A DNA stretch of 64,000 bases from SZUA-35 sp965530755 (GTDB taxonomy: Bacteria > Actinomycetota > Acidimicrobiia > Acidimicrobiales > SZUA-35), in assembly GCA_965530755.1 (NCBI GenBank), contig CBESNA010000015.1:1-64000 (forward strand), given 5' to 3'. The notes beneath the pieces are model-generated. The model was not told the DNA's origin and did not search any database. It worked only from the letters and a program-made list of their open reading frames with translations. Within the stretch, counting starts at the first letter, position 1, and every line of letters begins with the position of its first letter. Of the stretch, positions 8,405 to 17,030 are shown in pieces. Made by a program: the position numbers and the translations under genes.

Positions 8405-9654
8405 CAGCTGGCGTTCGGATCGAGACCGACCGAGGCTGTTCCCCGCTTCGACGAGATCGTCCGGAGACGCAAGGCATTCAGCTTGATGAATCCGTCGGCG
8501 TCGGCCTGGTTGTACGCGCCGTCGTCATCTTCGAACGTGGCGATGCGTTCGTCGAAGAGGCTGTCGTCGCTGCGGCGGCCGACAACATCGACGTTGCCCT
8601 TGAAGAGCTTCACCCGCACTTCGCCATTGACGAACTGCTGGCTCCAGTCGATCGCCTGTTGGAGCATCTGACGCTCGGGACTGAACCAGTAGCCGTTGTA
8701 GATCAGCTCGGCGTAACGCGGCATCAAGGCGTCCTTCTGGTGGGCGACCTCGCGGTCGAGCGTGATGCTCTCGATGCCTCGGTGTGCCTTCAGCATGATC
8801 GTCCCACCAGGAGTTTCGTACGCACCCCGGCTCTTGATGCCGACGTATCGGTTCTCGACGATGTCGAGACGGCCGACGCCGTTGGCCCCGCCGATCTCGT
8901 TGAGCTTCGTGAGCACCTCTGCCGGCGACAGCGGCGCACCGTCGATCGCGACGATGTCACCCGCCGCGAACGTGAGATCGACGTAGGTCGCTTCGTTCGG
9001 AGCAGCCTCAGGGCTGACCGACCAGCGCCACATCTCGCTCGGCGGCTCGGTCCACGGGTTCTCGAGCGGACCACCCTCGTAGGAGATGTGGAGGAGATTG
9101 GCATCCATCGAGAACGGGCTCTTGGTACCGCGCTTCTGCTCGATCGGGATGTTGCGCTCGGCGGCGTAGGCCATGAGTTTCTCCCTGCTGAGGAGATCCC
9201 ATTCTCGCCACGGAGCGATGACCTTGATGCCGGGTTCCAGGGCGTAGGCCCCGAGCTCGAAACGGACCTGGTCGTTGCCTTTGCCGGTGGCACCGTGAGA
9301 GATCGCATCCGCTCCGGTCTCGCGTGCGATCTCGACAAGACGCTTGGCGATGAGCGGTCGAGCGATCGAGGTACCGAGCAGGTATTCGCCTTCATAGATC
9401 GTGTTGGCCCGGAACATGGGGAACACGAAATCGCGGACGAACTCCTCGCGGACGTCCTCGATGTAGATCAATTCAGGCGGTACCCCCATGTCGAGTGCCT
9501 TTTGGCGGGCCGGTTCGACCTCCTCGCCCTGACCGAGGTCGGCCGTGAACGTGACCACCTCGCAGTCGTAGGTGTCTTTCAGCCACTGGAGGATGACGGA
9601 GGTGTCGAGCCCACCCGAATAGGCGAGGACGACTTTGGCGATGGAATCGGACAC
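8404..9654 (-). CDS. argG: Argininosuccinate synthase
   Basis: Condenses citrulline and aspartate with ATP. The 416-residue protein carries the N-type ATP pyrophosphatase loop AYSGGLDTSV at residues 12-21 and the conserved SHGATGKGNDQVRFE segment. GTG start at 9654 is preceded by a good ribosome site (AGGAG 5 nt before). The 68-bp gap to argR contains TACCCT on the minus strand, a possible internal promoter for argGH. Confidence 0.97.
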   Translation of the reverse strand: MSDSIAKVVLAYSGGLDTSVILQWLKDTYDCEVVTFTADLGQGEEVEPARQKALDMGVPPELIYIEDVREEFVRDFVFPMFRANTIYEGEYLLGTSIARPLIAKRLVEIARETGADAISHGATGKGNDQVRFELGAYALEPGIKVIAPWREWDLLSREKLMAYAAERNIPIEQKRGTKSPFSMDANLLHISYEGGPLENPWTEPPSEMWRWSVSPEAAPNEATYVDLTFAAGDIVAIDGAPLSPAEVLTKLNEIGGANGVGRLDIVENRYVGIKSRGAYETPGGTIMLKAHRGIESITLDREVAHQKDALMPRYAELIYNGYWFSPERQMLQQAIDWSQQFVNGEVRVKLFKGNVDVVGRRSDDSLFDERIATFEDDDGAYNQADADGFIKLNALRLRTISSKRGTASVGLDPNAS

Positions 9655-9722
9655 GGGAGCTCCTGGGATGTCGACGAGCGGTTCTGGGCGAGCGAATGCG
9701 AGGGTAGCTGTGAGGCGGGGCC

Positions 9723-10187
9723 TCAGAGCCCGGCGAGTTCGCTCAGGTGAGTCGCAACCTCGGGGCCATGAGACTCGGCGGCGATCACGACGATCGTGTC
9801 ATCGCCGGCGACCGTGCCGACCACGGCCTCGAGTCCCGACCGGTCGATGGCCGAGGCGACGACGTGGGCGGAGCCGGGCGGGGTCCGGAGCACGACGAGA
9901 TCACCGGAGCGCACCGCATCGACCACCCATTCGCCGAGCACTCGACGTAGGTGATCCTGTGGTGCGATCTGTTCGGTCGGGTGTTCTGGGATGGCATAGA
10001 CCGTGAGCCCGCCCGGAACCCGCACCTTGATGGCGCCCAAGTCCTCGAGATCGCGTGACACCGTCGCCTGGGTGGCCGTGATGTCCTCGTCTGCCAGCAG
10101 TTCGACAAGTTGCCCCTGGCTGCTGACAGCGTGATCGGTGAGGATGCGGGCGATCCGATGCTGACGTTGGGCCTTGCCGGTGCTCAC
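9723..10187 (-). CDS. argR: Arginine repressor
   Basis: Transcription factor of 154 residues that binds ARG boxes when arginine is present. The N-terminal winged-helix domain (RQHRIARILTDHAVSSQGQLVELL, then TQATVSRDLEDLGAIKVR) is followed by the C-terminal hexamerisation and arginine-binding domain, with GTVAGDDTIVVIA typical of the effector site. GTG start at 10187 overlaps the argF stop by 3 bases of GTGA. It is encoded inside the operon it should control, so autoregulation is likely. Confidence 0.95.
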   Translation of the reverse strand: MSTGKAQRQHRIARILTDHAVSSQGQLVELLADEDITATQATVSRDLEDLGAIKVRVPGGLTVYAIPEHPTEQIAPQDHLRRVLGEWVVDAVRSGDLVVLRTPPGSAHVVASAIDRSGLEAVVGTVAGDDTIVVIAAESHGPEVATHLSELAGL

Positions 10188-11122
10188 GGACGAGCCTCCG
10201 CGATGAAGGCGAGGATGCCTCGGATCGAGGACAGCCGATTGGCCGCCTGCGGCCAGATTCGACTGCGTTGGCTGTCGAGGACCGAGTCCGTGACCTCTTC
10301 GCCGCGGTGGGCCGGGAGGCAGTGCATGAAGATCGCAGACGGAGCGAGTGCCATCATTGCGTCATCGACCCGCCGGCCCTCGAAGGCCCGGAGGCGTTCC
10401 TCGGCTTCGCTCTCGTCACCCATCGAGATCCACGCATCGGTGTAGATGACGTCGGAACCGGGGACGACCTCATCGAGACGATCCGATGTGGTGACGTCGA
10501 CACCTGCGGCGTGCAACCGATCGAGCTGGACCTCGTCGAACTGATACCCGGGAGGCGATCCGATCCGCATGACACCGCCGAGGGCACCGACGGCGAGCGC
10601 GAGGGATCTCGTGACGTTGTTGCTGTCGCCGACGTAGGTGACCACCTTGCCTTCGACGGTGCCGAACTCGGCTTGGATCGTGAGAACGTCGGCGATGGCC
10701 TGAGTCGGGTGGGCCTGGTCGGAGAGCAAATTGACCACAGGCATGCGATCGACTGCGGCCATGCGTTCGAGCACGGTGTGGTCATAGACCCGGCCACAGA
10801 ACACCTCGTGGTAACAGGCCAGCGTACGGAGTACGTCTTCCGCACTCTCGCGAGTGTCGATGCCGAGCTCGGTCGGGCCGATGTACACCGGATGGCCGCC
10901 CATCTGGGCCACCGCGACTTCGGTTGAGTTGCGGGTGCGGGCCGACGGCTTCTCGAAGAAACATGCAACCCCCTTCCGCTCATAGCGGAGGCCGAGCTCG
11001 TCGATCGGCGTGATGGCCAGCTCGCAGATCCGCCGAATTGCGTCGGTCGACATGTCGTCGACGTCGAGCAGGTGCGGCAGCGTGGCGGCTTCTCCCGATT
11101 TCCTCGCGTGAGGGGTGCTCAT
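10184..11122 (-). CDS. argF: Ornithine carbamoyltransferase
   Basis: Makes citrulline from ornithine and carbamoyl phosphate. The 312-residue protein has the carbamoyl-phosphate motif in the variant form SARTRNS (usually STRTR), the HPTQA segment, and the ornithine motif MHCLPAHRGEEV. Start ATG overlaps the argD stop (ATGA). The carbamoyl phosphate it uses should come from carAB at 50.7-55.2 kb. Confidence 0.96.
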   Translation of the reverse strand: MSTPHARKSGEAATLPHLLDVDDMSTDAIRRICELAITPIDELGLRYERKGVACFFEKPSARTRNSTEVAVAQMGGHPVYIGPTELGIDTRESAEDVLRTLACYHEVFCGRVYDHTVLERMAAVDRMPVVNLLSDQAHPTQAIADVLTIQAEFGTVEGKVVTYVGDSNNVTRSLALAVGALGGVMRIGSPPGYQFDEVQLDRLHAAGVDVTTSDRLDEVVPGSDVIYTDAWISMGDESEAEERLRAFEGRRVDDAMMALAPSAIFMHCLPAHRGEEVTDSVLDSQRSRIWPQAANRLSSIRGILAFIAEARP

Positions 11123-12345
11123 GGAGCCATTTCCTTCAGGACCCGAGAGAGAATCGCCACGCCCTCGGCGATTTGCTCATCGGAGATGACGAGCGGCGGC
11201 GCCATCCGAAGGGCGGTCGGCGTGACCCCGTTGAGCACGAGCCCCTCCTCGAGGCAACGAGCGGCGACGGCCGGCGCGTCATGGCCGACGAGTTCGACCG
11301 CGAGCAGCATGCCGAGACCTCGCACGCCGGACACCTGCGGTAGCGCCATGACGGCGTCGGTGAGTGTGGCCCCGGCCCTTGCGGAGACGGTCGGCGCATC
11401 GATTCGTTCCATGACCTCGAGCACGGCCTTGGCAGCGGAAGTAGCAAGCGGCTGGCCTCCATACGTCGTGGCGTGGTCGCCGCGTTCCCAAGCTTTCGAC
11501 GCTTCCGCCGATGACCAGCAAGCGCCGATCGGCATCCCGTTGCCGAGCGCCTTGGCGAGGGTGACGACGTCAGGCTGAACATCGAAGTGCTGGAAGCCGA
11601 ACCAGCGGCCCGTCCGAGCCAGCCCGGTCTGGACCTCGTCGACCATCATCAACGCACCTCGCTCGGTGCACAGCTGCCGGAGCCCTTGGAAGAACTCTTC
11701 GGTGGCCGGATTCACGCCACCCTCGCCCTGCACCGGTTCGATCAGCACGGCCGCAACCGTGTCGTCCATGATCCGTTCGAAGTCGGCGAGGTCGTTCCAG
11801 ACGGCGTGCTTGAACCCTTCGGGTAGAGGTTGGAACGCTTCCCACTTGGCCGGCTGGCCGGTTGCGTGCAACGTGGCGAGGGTGCGGCCATGGAAGCTCT
11901 GGAATGCACACAGAACGTTGTGACGGCCGTGGCCGCCCCACTTGCGGGCCAGCTTGATGGCGGCCTCGTTGGCCTCGGCCCCTGAGTTCGAGAAGAAGGT
12001 CTGGCCCCCGGCAGGAGTGCCATCCCCGATGGCGCGATCGATGGCCAACGCCACATCCCCGTTGTGTTCGGTGGCGAAGAGGTTGGAGACGTGTTGGAGT
12101 CTCGATGCCTGGGCCGTGATTGCTGCGGCGACCTCGGGATGGCTGTGGCCGAGGCTGGTGACAGCGAGGCCGCTCAGGAAGTCGACGTAGCGTTTGTCGA
12201 AGCGATCCCAGAGGTAAGAACCCTCACCCCGAACGAACTGGACCTGGACCGGCCCGTAGGTGGGGGCGATCGGACAGCGCTCCATGTCGTCGGGTGCACC
12301 GACGGCGCGACGATGGGTGGCTTGGACGCTCTCGGCGGGGGTCAT
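11119..12345 (-). CDS. argD: Acetylornithine aminotransferase
   Basis: PLP-dependent conversion of N-acetylglutamate semialdehyde to N-acetylornithine. 408 residues with the class III signature around MMVDEVQTGLARTG and the PLP lysine in TLAKALGNGMPIG. FFSNSGAEANEAAIKLAR is the cofactor phosphate-binding region. The start overlaps the argB stop by ATGA. Class III enzymes can have side activities, but the operon position fixes this assignment. Confidence 0.96.
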   Translation of the reverse strand: MTPAESVQATHRRAVGAPDDMERCPIAPTYGPVQVQFVRGEGSYLWDRFDKRYVDFLSGLAVTSLGHSHPEVAAAITAQASRLQHVSNLFATEHNGDVALAIDRAIGDGTPAGGQTFFSNSGAEANEAAIKLARKWGGHGRHNVLCAFQSFHGRTLATLHATGQPAKWEAFQPLPEGFKHAVWNDLADFERIMDDTVAAVLIEPVQGEGGVNPATEEFFQGLRQLCTERGALMMVDEVQTGLARTGRWFGFQHFDVQPDVVTLAKALGNGMPIGACWSSAEASKAWERGDHATTYGGQPLATSAAKAVLEVMERIDAPTVSARAGATLTDAVMALPQVSGVRGLGMLLAVELVGHDAPAVAARCLEEGLVLNGVTPTALRMAPPLVISDEQIAEGVAILSRVLKEMAP

Positions 12346-13271
12346 GCGGTGTCCGTTTCTCTCATTGGCAGGTCGGTCGCTGGTAGGTGCGTGATCATCG
12401 TGCCGATGCCGGCGTCGGTGAACAGCTCGAGGAGCAGGACGTGAGGCACGCGTCCGTCGAGCATGTGGGCACTCTTCGCCCCGGCCCGCACGGCCTCGAC
12501 GCAGGCGCCGATCTTGGGCAACATCCCGCCCGTGATCGTGCCGTCGGCGACGAAGGCGTCGAGTTCGGCAATCGTCGCCCGAGCGATCAGGCTGGTCGGA
12601 TCGTCGATATCGAGCAGCAGGCCGGGCACATCGGTGAGGTAGATCGCTTTCTCCGCTCCGAGCGCTCCGGCGATCGCACCGGCGATGGTGTCGGCATTGA
12701 TGTTGAAAGCCTGGCCACTCGCATCGCTGCCGATGCTCGAGATCACCGGGATCAGATCCTCGGCCAGAAGACGTTCGACGATGCCTGGATTCACGCTGAC
12801 GACGTCACCGACGAATCCGAGATCCGGATGGCGTTCGACCGCCTCGATCAGATTGCCGTCCTCGCCGGACATGCCGACGGCGTAAGCGCCGTGGGTGTTG
12901 ATCTGGCCGACGATGTCGCGGCCGACCTTGCCGACCAGCACCATGCGAGCAACGTCGAGCGTTTCGGCATCGGTGACGCGTAGTCCATCTCGGAACTCGG
13001 TGGTCTTGCCGAGGCGAGCCAACATCTCGCCGATCTGCGGACCTCCACCGTGCACGACGACGGGCTTCAGTCCCACCGAACGCAGGAGCACGATGTCCTC
13101 TGCGAAGGTGCGGCTCAGATTGAGGTCGACCATGGCGTTACCGCCGAACTTCACCACCACGATGGAGCCCCGGAACTGTTGGATGTACGGCAGCGCCTCG
13201 ATCAGCGCTTCGGTTCGCCGCTCTGGCGAGTACCCGCGATCCTGAGATGTCAGCTTCGCCCGATCGGTCAT
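12342..13271 (-). CDS. argB: Acetylglutamate kinase
   Basis: Phosphorylates N-acetylglutamate; usually the arginine-inhibited step when acetylornithine is recycled by ArgJ. The 309-residue product has VVKFGGNAM at the N-terminus of the fold, VHGGGPQIGEML (substrate), and the N-terminal helix that arginine-sensitive hexameric forms carry (ERRTEALIEALPYIQQF). Start ATG at 13271 overlaps the argJ stop (ATGA); a longer frame reading into argJ was rejected. Confidence 0.96.
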   Translation of the reverse strand: MTDRAKLTSQDRGYSPERRTEALIEALPYIQQFRGSIVVVKFGGNAMVDLNLSRTFAEDIVLLRSVGLKPVVVHGGGPQIGEMLARLGKTTEFRDGLRVTDAETLDVARMVLVGKVGRDIVGQINTHGAYAVGMSGEDGNLIEAVERHPDLGFVGDVVSVNPGIVERLLAEDLIPVISSIGSDASGQAFNINADTIAGAIAGALGAEKAIYLTDVPGLLLDIDDPTSLIARATIAELDAFVADGTITGGMLPKIGACVEAVRAGAKSAHMLDGRVPHVLLLELFTDAGIGTMITHLPATDLPMRETDTA

Positions 13272-14503
13272 GAGCGATACCCCGCGTTGATCTCGATGTA
13301 GCCGTGGGTCAGGTCGCAGGTCCACACCGTTGCTTCTGCAGTGCCGACCCCGACATCGGCAGTGATTCTGACGTCATCCTGTCGAAGGTGCTCGGTGGCC
13401 CGGGCCTCGGAGTAGTCGGGATGCTGCACTCCCGCGGCCGCCACGAGTTCGTCGCCGATCCACACCGACAGCGCGTCGCGATCGGCTCGCTGACCCGCCT
13501 TTCCGATCGCCATGACGATGCGACCCCAATTGGCGTCCTCCGCCGCGAGTGCCGTCTTCACCAGCGGGGAGTTCGCGATCGAGAGGGCGATCGTGCGTGC
13601 TGCGACCTCGCTGTCGGCACCGGTGACCTTGATCTCGACGAATTTGGTCGCACCTTCGCCGTCTCGCACGATCTGCTGGGCGAGATCGAGGTTGAGCAGT
13701 CGCAGCGCCGCAGCCAGCTCGGGGTGGCCAGGCGAGTCCGGTCCGGTGATCTCGGCGTTCCCGGCGGCGCCCGTGGCGAAGAGCAGCACCGTGTCACTGG
13801 TGGAGGTGTCGGAATCGACGGTGATGCGGTTGTAGCTCTGCTCGACTGCCTCACCGAGCAGGGACTGGAGCGCAACGGGCGACACGGCGGCGTCTGTGAA
13901 CACAAACGACAACATGGTGGCCATGTCGGGAGCGATCATGCCGCTGCCTTTGGCGAACCCGGCCAGGTGCACGTCGACACCCTCGATGGTGATCGTGCTC
14001 CCGCTGCCCTTCGAGAAGGTGTCTGTGGTTCGGATGGCGCCCGCGGCACCTTCCCATGCGGAGCTGCTCGACTCGGTGAGCGCACCGGCGAGGGAGGGCA
14101 ACGCCGCCATGAGCGCGTCGGTCGGCAGGTTCTCGCCGATCACGCCGGTCGAGGCGAGGAACACCTCTTCCGGTGGGATGCCGAGCGAGGTCGCGATCGT
14201 GGTGGCCGTGAGCTCTGCCGCTGTATCGCCGTGGCGGCCGGTGAAGGCATTGGCGTTGCCGGAGTTGACGACGACCGCTCGGCCCCGCCCCGAGGGGAGG
14301 ATCCGTCTGCACCAGTCGACGGGGGCAGACGGACACAGCGACCGGGTGAAGGTTCCGGCAACGGCGGTTCCCGGTGGCACGAGAGCCAGCATCAGATCGG
14401 CCCGACCCTGGTAGCGAAGACCGGCTGCATGAGTCGCCAGCTGCACACCGGCCACTGCTGGAAGATGGGGGAAGCTCGAAGGCGCGAGCGGCGAGACGCT
14501 CAC
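13268..14503 (-). CDS. argJ: Bifunctional ornithine acetyltransferase / N-acetylglutamate synthase
   Basis: Transfers the acetyl group from acetylornithine to glutamate and may also use acetyl-CoA, which would explain the absence of argA here. 411 residues, self-processed into two chains; the cleavage motif ATML lies in KGSGMIAPDMATMLSFVF. The oxyanion-hole segment STGVIGENLP is present. GTG start at 14503 overlaps the argC stop (GTGA). Confidence 0.96.
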   Translation of the reverse strand: MSVSPLAPSSFPHLPAVAGVQLATHAAGLRYQGRADLMLALVPPGTAVAGTFTRSLCPSAPVDWCRRILPSGRGRAVVVNSGNANAFTGRHGDTAAELTATTIATSLGIPPEEVFLASTGVIGENLPTDALMAALPSLAGALTESSSSAWEGAAGAIRTTDTFSKGSGSTITIEGVDVHLAGFAKGSGMIAPDMATMLSFVFTDAAVSPVALQSLLGEAVEQSYNRITVDSDTSTSDTVLLFATGAAGNAEITGPDSPGHPELAAALRLLNLDLAQQIVRDGEGATKFVEIKVTGADSEVAARTIALSIANSPLVKTALAAEDANWGRIVMAIGKAGQRADRDALSVWIGDELVAAAGVQHPDYSEARATEHLRQDDVRITADVGVGTAEATVWTCDLTHGYIEINAGYRS

Positions 14504-15573
14504 GGATACACCCCGATCGCGCTCAAGCCGGTGGTCTCGGGGATCCCGACCGCGAGGTTGGCGTTCTGGACGGCCATACCGGACGCCCCCTTCATGAGGT
14601 TGTCGAGCGAGGCGATGGCCATGACGAGGCCGGTCCGAGGATCGACTCGAGCGGTGAGATGGACCGCATTGGATCCAAGCGTTGCCTTGGTCGATGGCGA
14701 GCGTTCACTCACCACCATGAACGGCTCGTCTCGGTAGAAGCCGGCCATCGCTTCGAGCACCTCTGCAGTGGTCGTTGAGCCGGTCGGGCGGCCGTAACAA
14801 GTGGCAAGGATCCCGCGATTCATCGGTGCCAGGTGCGGCGTGAACAGGACCGTGGTGGCGATGCCGGTCCGCTCGGTGAGCGCCTGTTCGATCTCTGGCG
14901 TGTGCCGGTGGGTGAGCAGCCCGTAGGCCGTGACGTCCTCGTCGACGGTGCAGAACGTGGTGTTCGGCTTCGGCGGGCGACCCGCCCCACTGACACCGGT
15001 GATGAGATCGACCACGATCCCCTGGCCTTCGATGATGCCGGCGTCGAGCAGTGGGGCGAGCGCGAAGGTGGCGGTGGCTGCGTTGCAGCCGGTCGCCGCG
15101 ATCAGTTCGGCACCCTCGATCTTCGACCGGAACAATTCGGGAAGGCCATAGACGAACTCGTCGAGGAGGCTCGGGCACGAGTGATCTGCTCCGTACCAGG
15201 TGGGATAGAGCGAAGCATCGTGCAACCGGAAGTCCGAGCCGAGGTCGACGATGTGTTTCACACGACCGCGGATGTCCGGGATGACGGTCTGGCTGATGCC
15301 GTGCGGTAGCCCGCAGAACACGACGTCGAGCCCGTCGACCGCTTCAGGCGTGAAGGCGTCGAACCGACGGTCGCCGTACACGGCGGCCAGGTGGGGATAG
15401 AGGTCGGCGATGACCTCCCCCGCCTTGCTGTCGCCGGTGGCGACCACGAGCTCGAAGTTCGGATGACCGGCGAGCAGACGCATCAGCTCGGCGCCGGTGT
15501 AACCGGAGGCACCGACGATGCCGACCCGGTAGCGAGGCGGGAGCTCGGAAGAAACAGTGGTCTCGGAAGACAT
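14500..15573 (-). CDS. argC: N-acetyl-gamma-glutamyl-phosphate reductase
   Basis: NADPH-dependent reduction of acetylglutamyl phosphate. 357 residues with the nucleotide motif GIVGASGYTGAELMRLL near the N-terminus and the catalytic cysteine in ATGCNAATATF. It is the first gene of the operon argC-J-B-D-F-R-G-H. TATTGT ends 6 nt upstream of the ATG, so the operon mRNA may be leaderless. An imperfect palindrome that could be an ARG box sits just upstream. Confidence 0.96.
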   Translation of the reverse strand: MSSETTVSSELPPRYRVGIVGASGYTGAELMRLLAGHPNFELVVATGDSKAGEVIADLYPHLAAVYGDRRFDAFTPEAVDGLDVVFCGLPHGISQTVIPDIRGRVKHIVDLGSDFRLHDASLYPTWYGADHSCPSLLDEFVYGLPELFRSKIEGAELIAATGCNAATATFALAPLLDAGIIEGQGIVVDLITGVSGAGRPPKPNTTFCTVDEDVTAYGLLTHRHTPEIEQALTERTGIATTVLFTPHLAPMNRGILATCYGRPTGSTTTAEVLEAMAGFYRDEPFMVVSERSPSTKATLGSNAVHLTARVDPRTGLVMAIASLDNLMKGASGMAVQNANLAVGIPETTGLSAIGVYP

Positions 15574-15579
15574 CGGGAA

Positions 15580-15610
15580 ACAATACAGGCTTCTGCATAG
15601 TCATGCGGTT
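15580..15610 (-). promoter_or_regulatory. arg operon promoter with candidate ARG box
   Basis: On the minus strand the -10 TATTGT (15585-15580) is 6 nt from the argC ATG. Upstream, the imperfect inverted repeat CTGCAT-agtc-ATGCGG spans 15593-15608, where an ArgR hexamer would block RNA polymerase. Five of six arm positions pair. ArgR operators in actinobacteria contain TGCAT-like half sites; this match is by eye only. The same bases overlap the -35 of the divergent udk promoter. Confidence 0.45.
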
Positions 15611-15638
15611 GATTTGTTGGAACTTCTCTCACTAACCT
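15609..15638 (+). promoter_or_regulatory. Candidate udk promoter
   Basis: TTGATT at 15609-15614 and TAACCT at 15633-15638 are separated by 18 bp, and the -10 ends 8 nt before the GTG at 15647. The -35 touches the candidate ARG box, so ArgR could affect both directions. Confidence 0.45.
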
Positions 15639-15646
15639 TGCCGCCC

Positions 15647-16243
15647 GTGACGACGTTGGTGGGGATCTGTGGCGGTAGCGGCTCGGGAAAGACCACCATC
15701 GCCCGCCTGGTGGCGGCCGAATTGGGGGCGAGTCAGCTGGCGTTCGACACCTACTATCGCGACCAGTCACACCTCTCCCCCGAGGCCAGGGCACAGGTCA
15801 ACTACGACCATCCCGACTCACTCGATGTCGAACTCTTCACCTCACACCTCGATGATCTGACGGCAGGCCGCTCGATCAAGGCCCCGGTCTACGACTTCTC
15901 CACCCACTCTCGAACCGCTGTCACCGAGCCGGTCGAGGCTCGCGATGTGGTCGTCATCGAGGGGATCCTGCTGCTGTCGTTTCCCGAGATCGTGAAGCGA
16001 CTCGAGCTACGGGTGTTCCGTGACTGTCCGGAGAACGTTCGCTTCGCCAGACGACTCCGTCGCGACATGAACGAGCGGGGCCGCACCGAGGTCTCCGTGT
16101 TCCACCAGTTCGAGGCCACGGTGAAGCCGATGCACGATGAGTTCGTTGAACCCTGCCGTTCGACGGCCGACATCGTCACCGAGTTCGACGAGGAGCTCCA
16201 CACCGCAGCCGATCGCGTGATTGCAGCGGTGCACGTTCTCTGA
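15647..16243 (+). CDS. udk: Uridine kinase
   Basis: Salvage kinase that phosphorylates uridine (and usually cytidine). The 198-residue product has the P-loop GGSGSGKTT at residues 9-17, the DTYYRD and YDHPDSLD substrate segments, the KAPVYDFSTHSR motif, VVVIEGILLL, and the arginine-rich lid RFARRLRRDMNERGRT. GTG at 15647 was chosen because it places the P-loop at the usual distance and lies 8 nt after a -10-like box; the upstream ATG at 15557 would overlap argC. Divergent from the arginine operon. Confidence 0.93.
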   Translation: MTTLVGICGGSGSGKTTIARLVAAELGASQLAFDTYYRDQSHLSPEARAQVNYDHPDSLDVELFTSHLDDLTAGRSIKAPVYDFSTHSRTAVTEPVEARDVVVIEGILLLSFPEIVKRLELRVFRDCPENVRFARRLRRDMNERGRTEVSVFHQFEATVKPMHDEFVEPCRSTADIVTEFDEELHTAADRVIAAVHVL

Positions 16244-16395
16244 CGGACTCGGGGGCGAGGAGCGGGCCACCGCCGACTCCATCGACCGCACCAGCTCGAC
16301 GAATCGCGGACGGTCGCTCTCGATCGAAGCTCGGATCATGAGTCGATCAGTCCTCAACCGTTGCCGCCGTCCCACGATAGATGGCAGGGTGGGCG

Positions 16396-17028
16396 ATGAC
16401 CGATCAAGTTCGAGACTCCTATGACGCCATGGCTGAACAGTACGCGGCACTGGTTCGCAACGATCTCGATCGGGATACGAACGCCCGGGACTGGCTCGCA
16501 GCGTTCGCCGAACTGGCAGCTACCCGAGATGGCACAGTCGCTGACCTCGGATGCGGGCCCGGCCACGTCGTCGATCACCTTTCAGAGCTCGGCCTGACAG
16601 TCGTCGGCTACGACCTCTCCCCTGGCCAGATCGCTGAAGCTCGGAGCGCCTTCCCTGACTCGCAGTTCCATGTGGGCGATCTCGCAGCACTCGACATCGC
16701 CGACTCCTCACTCGGAGGAATCGTCGCCCGGTACTCGCTGATCCATACGCTCCCCTCTCGCCTCGGCGCCGTCTTCGGGGAATGGATGCGCGTGCTCGAG
16801 CCGGGAGCACCGGTTCTCGTGTCGTTCTTCGGCTCAGCCTCAGCCGAGGCCCATGGCACACCGTTCGATCACAAGGTCGTCACGGCCTACGAGTTGTTCC
16901 CGGCGACGATCGCTCGGCAGCTGGAAGACGCCGGATTCTCTGATGTCGAGGTCGGTATCCGCGACCCGCCAGAAGGCGGGCGACCGTTCGACCAGGGAAC
17001 GATTCTCGCCCGCAAACCCGACTCCTGA
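16396..17028 (+). CDS. SAM-dependent methyltransferase (class I, unknown substrate)
   Basis: A 210-residue methyltransferase of the Methyltransf_11/25 type. Motif I is VADLGCGPGHV (about residues 48-58), followed by the acidic residue of GYDLSPGQIAEAR and a post-II region GGIVARYSLIHTLP. The N-terminal helix VRDSYDAMAEQYA is typical of small-molecule or ubiquinone-type methylases. ATG at 16396 is preferred to the one at 16381 because GGGTGGG precedes it. It is convergent with pepF with only 2 bp between stops. Confidence 0.88.
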   Translation: MTDQVRDSYDAMAEQYAALVRNDLDRDTNARDWLAAFAELAATRDGTVADLGCGPGHVVDHLSELGLTVVGYDLSPGQIAEARSAFPDSQFHVGDLAALDIADSSLGGIVARYSLIHTLPSRLGAVFGEWMRVLEPGAPVLVSFFGSASAEAHGTPFDHKVVTAYELFPATIARQLEDAGFSDVEVGIRDPPEGGRPFDQGTILARKPDS

Positions 17029-17030
17029 TC

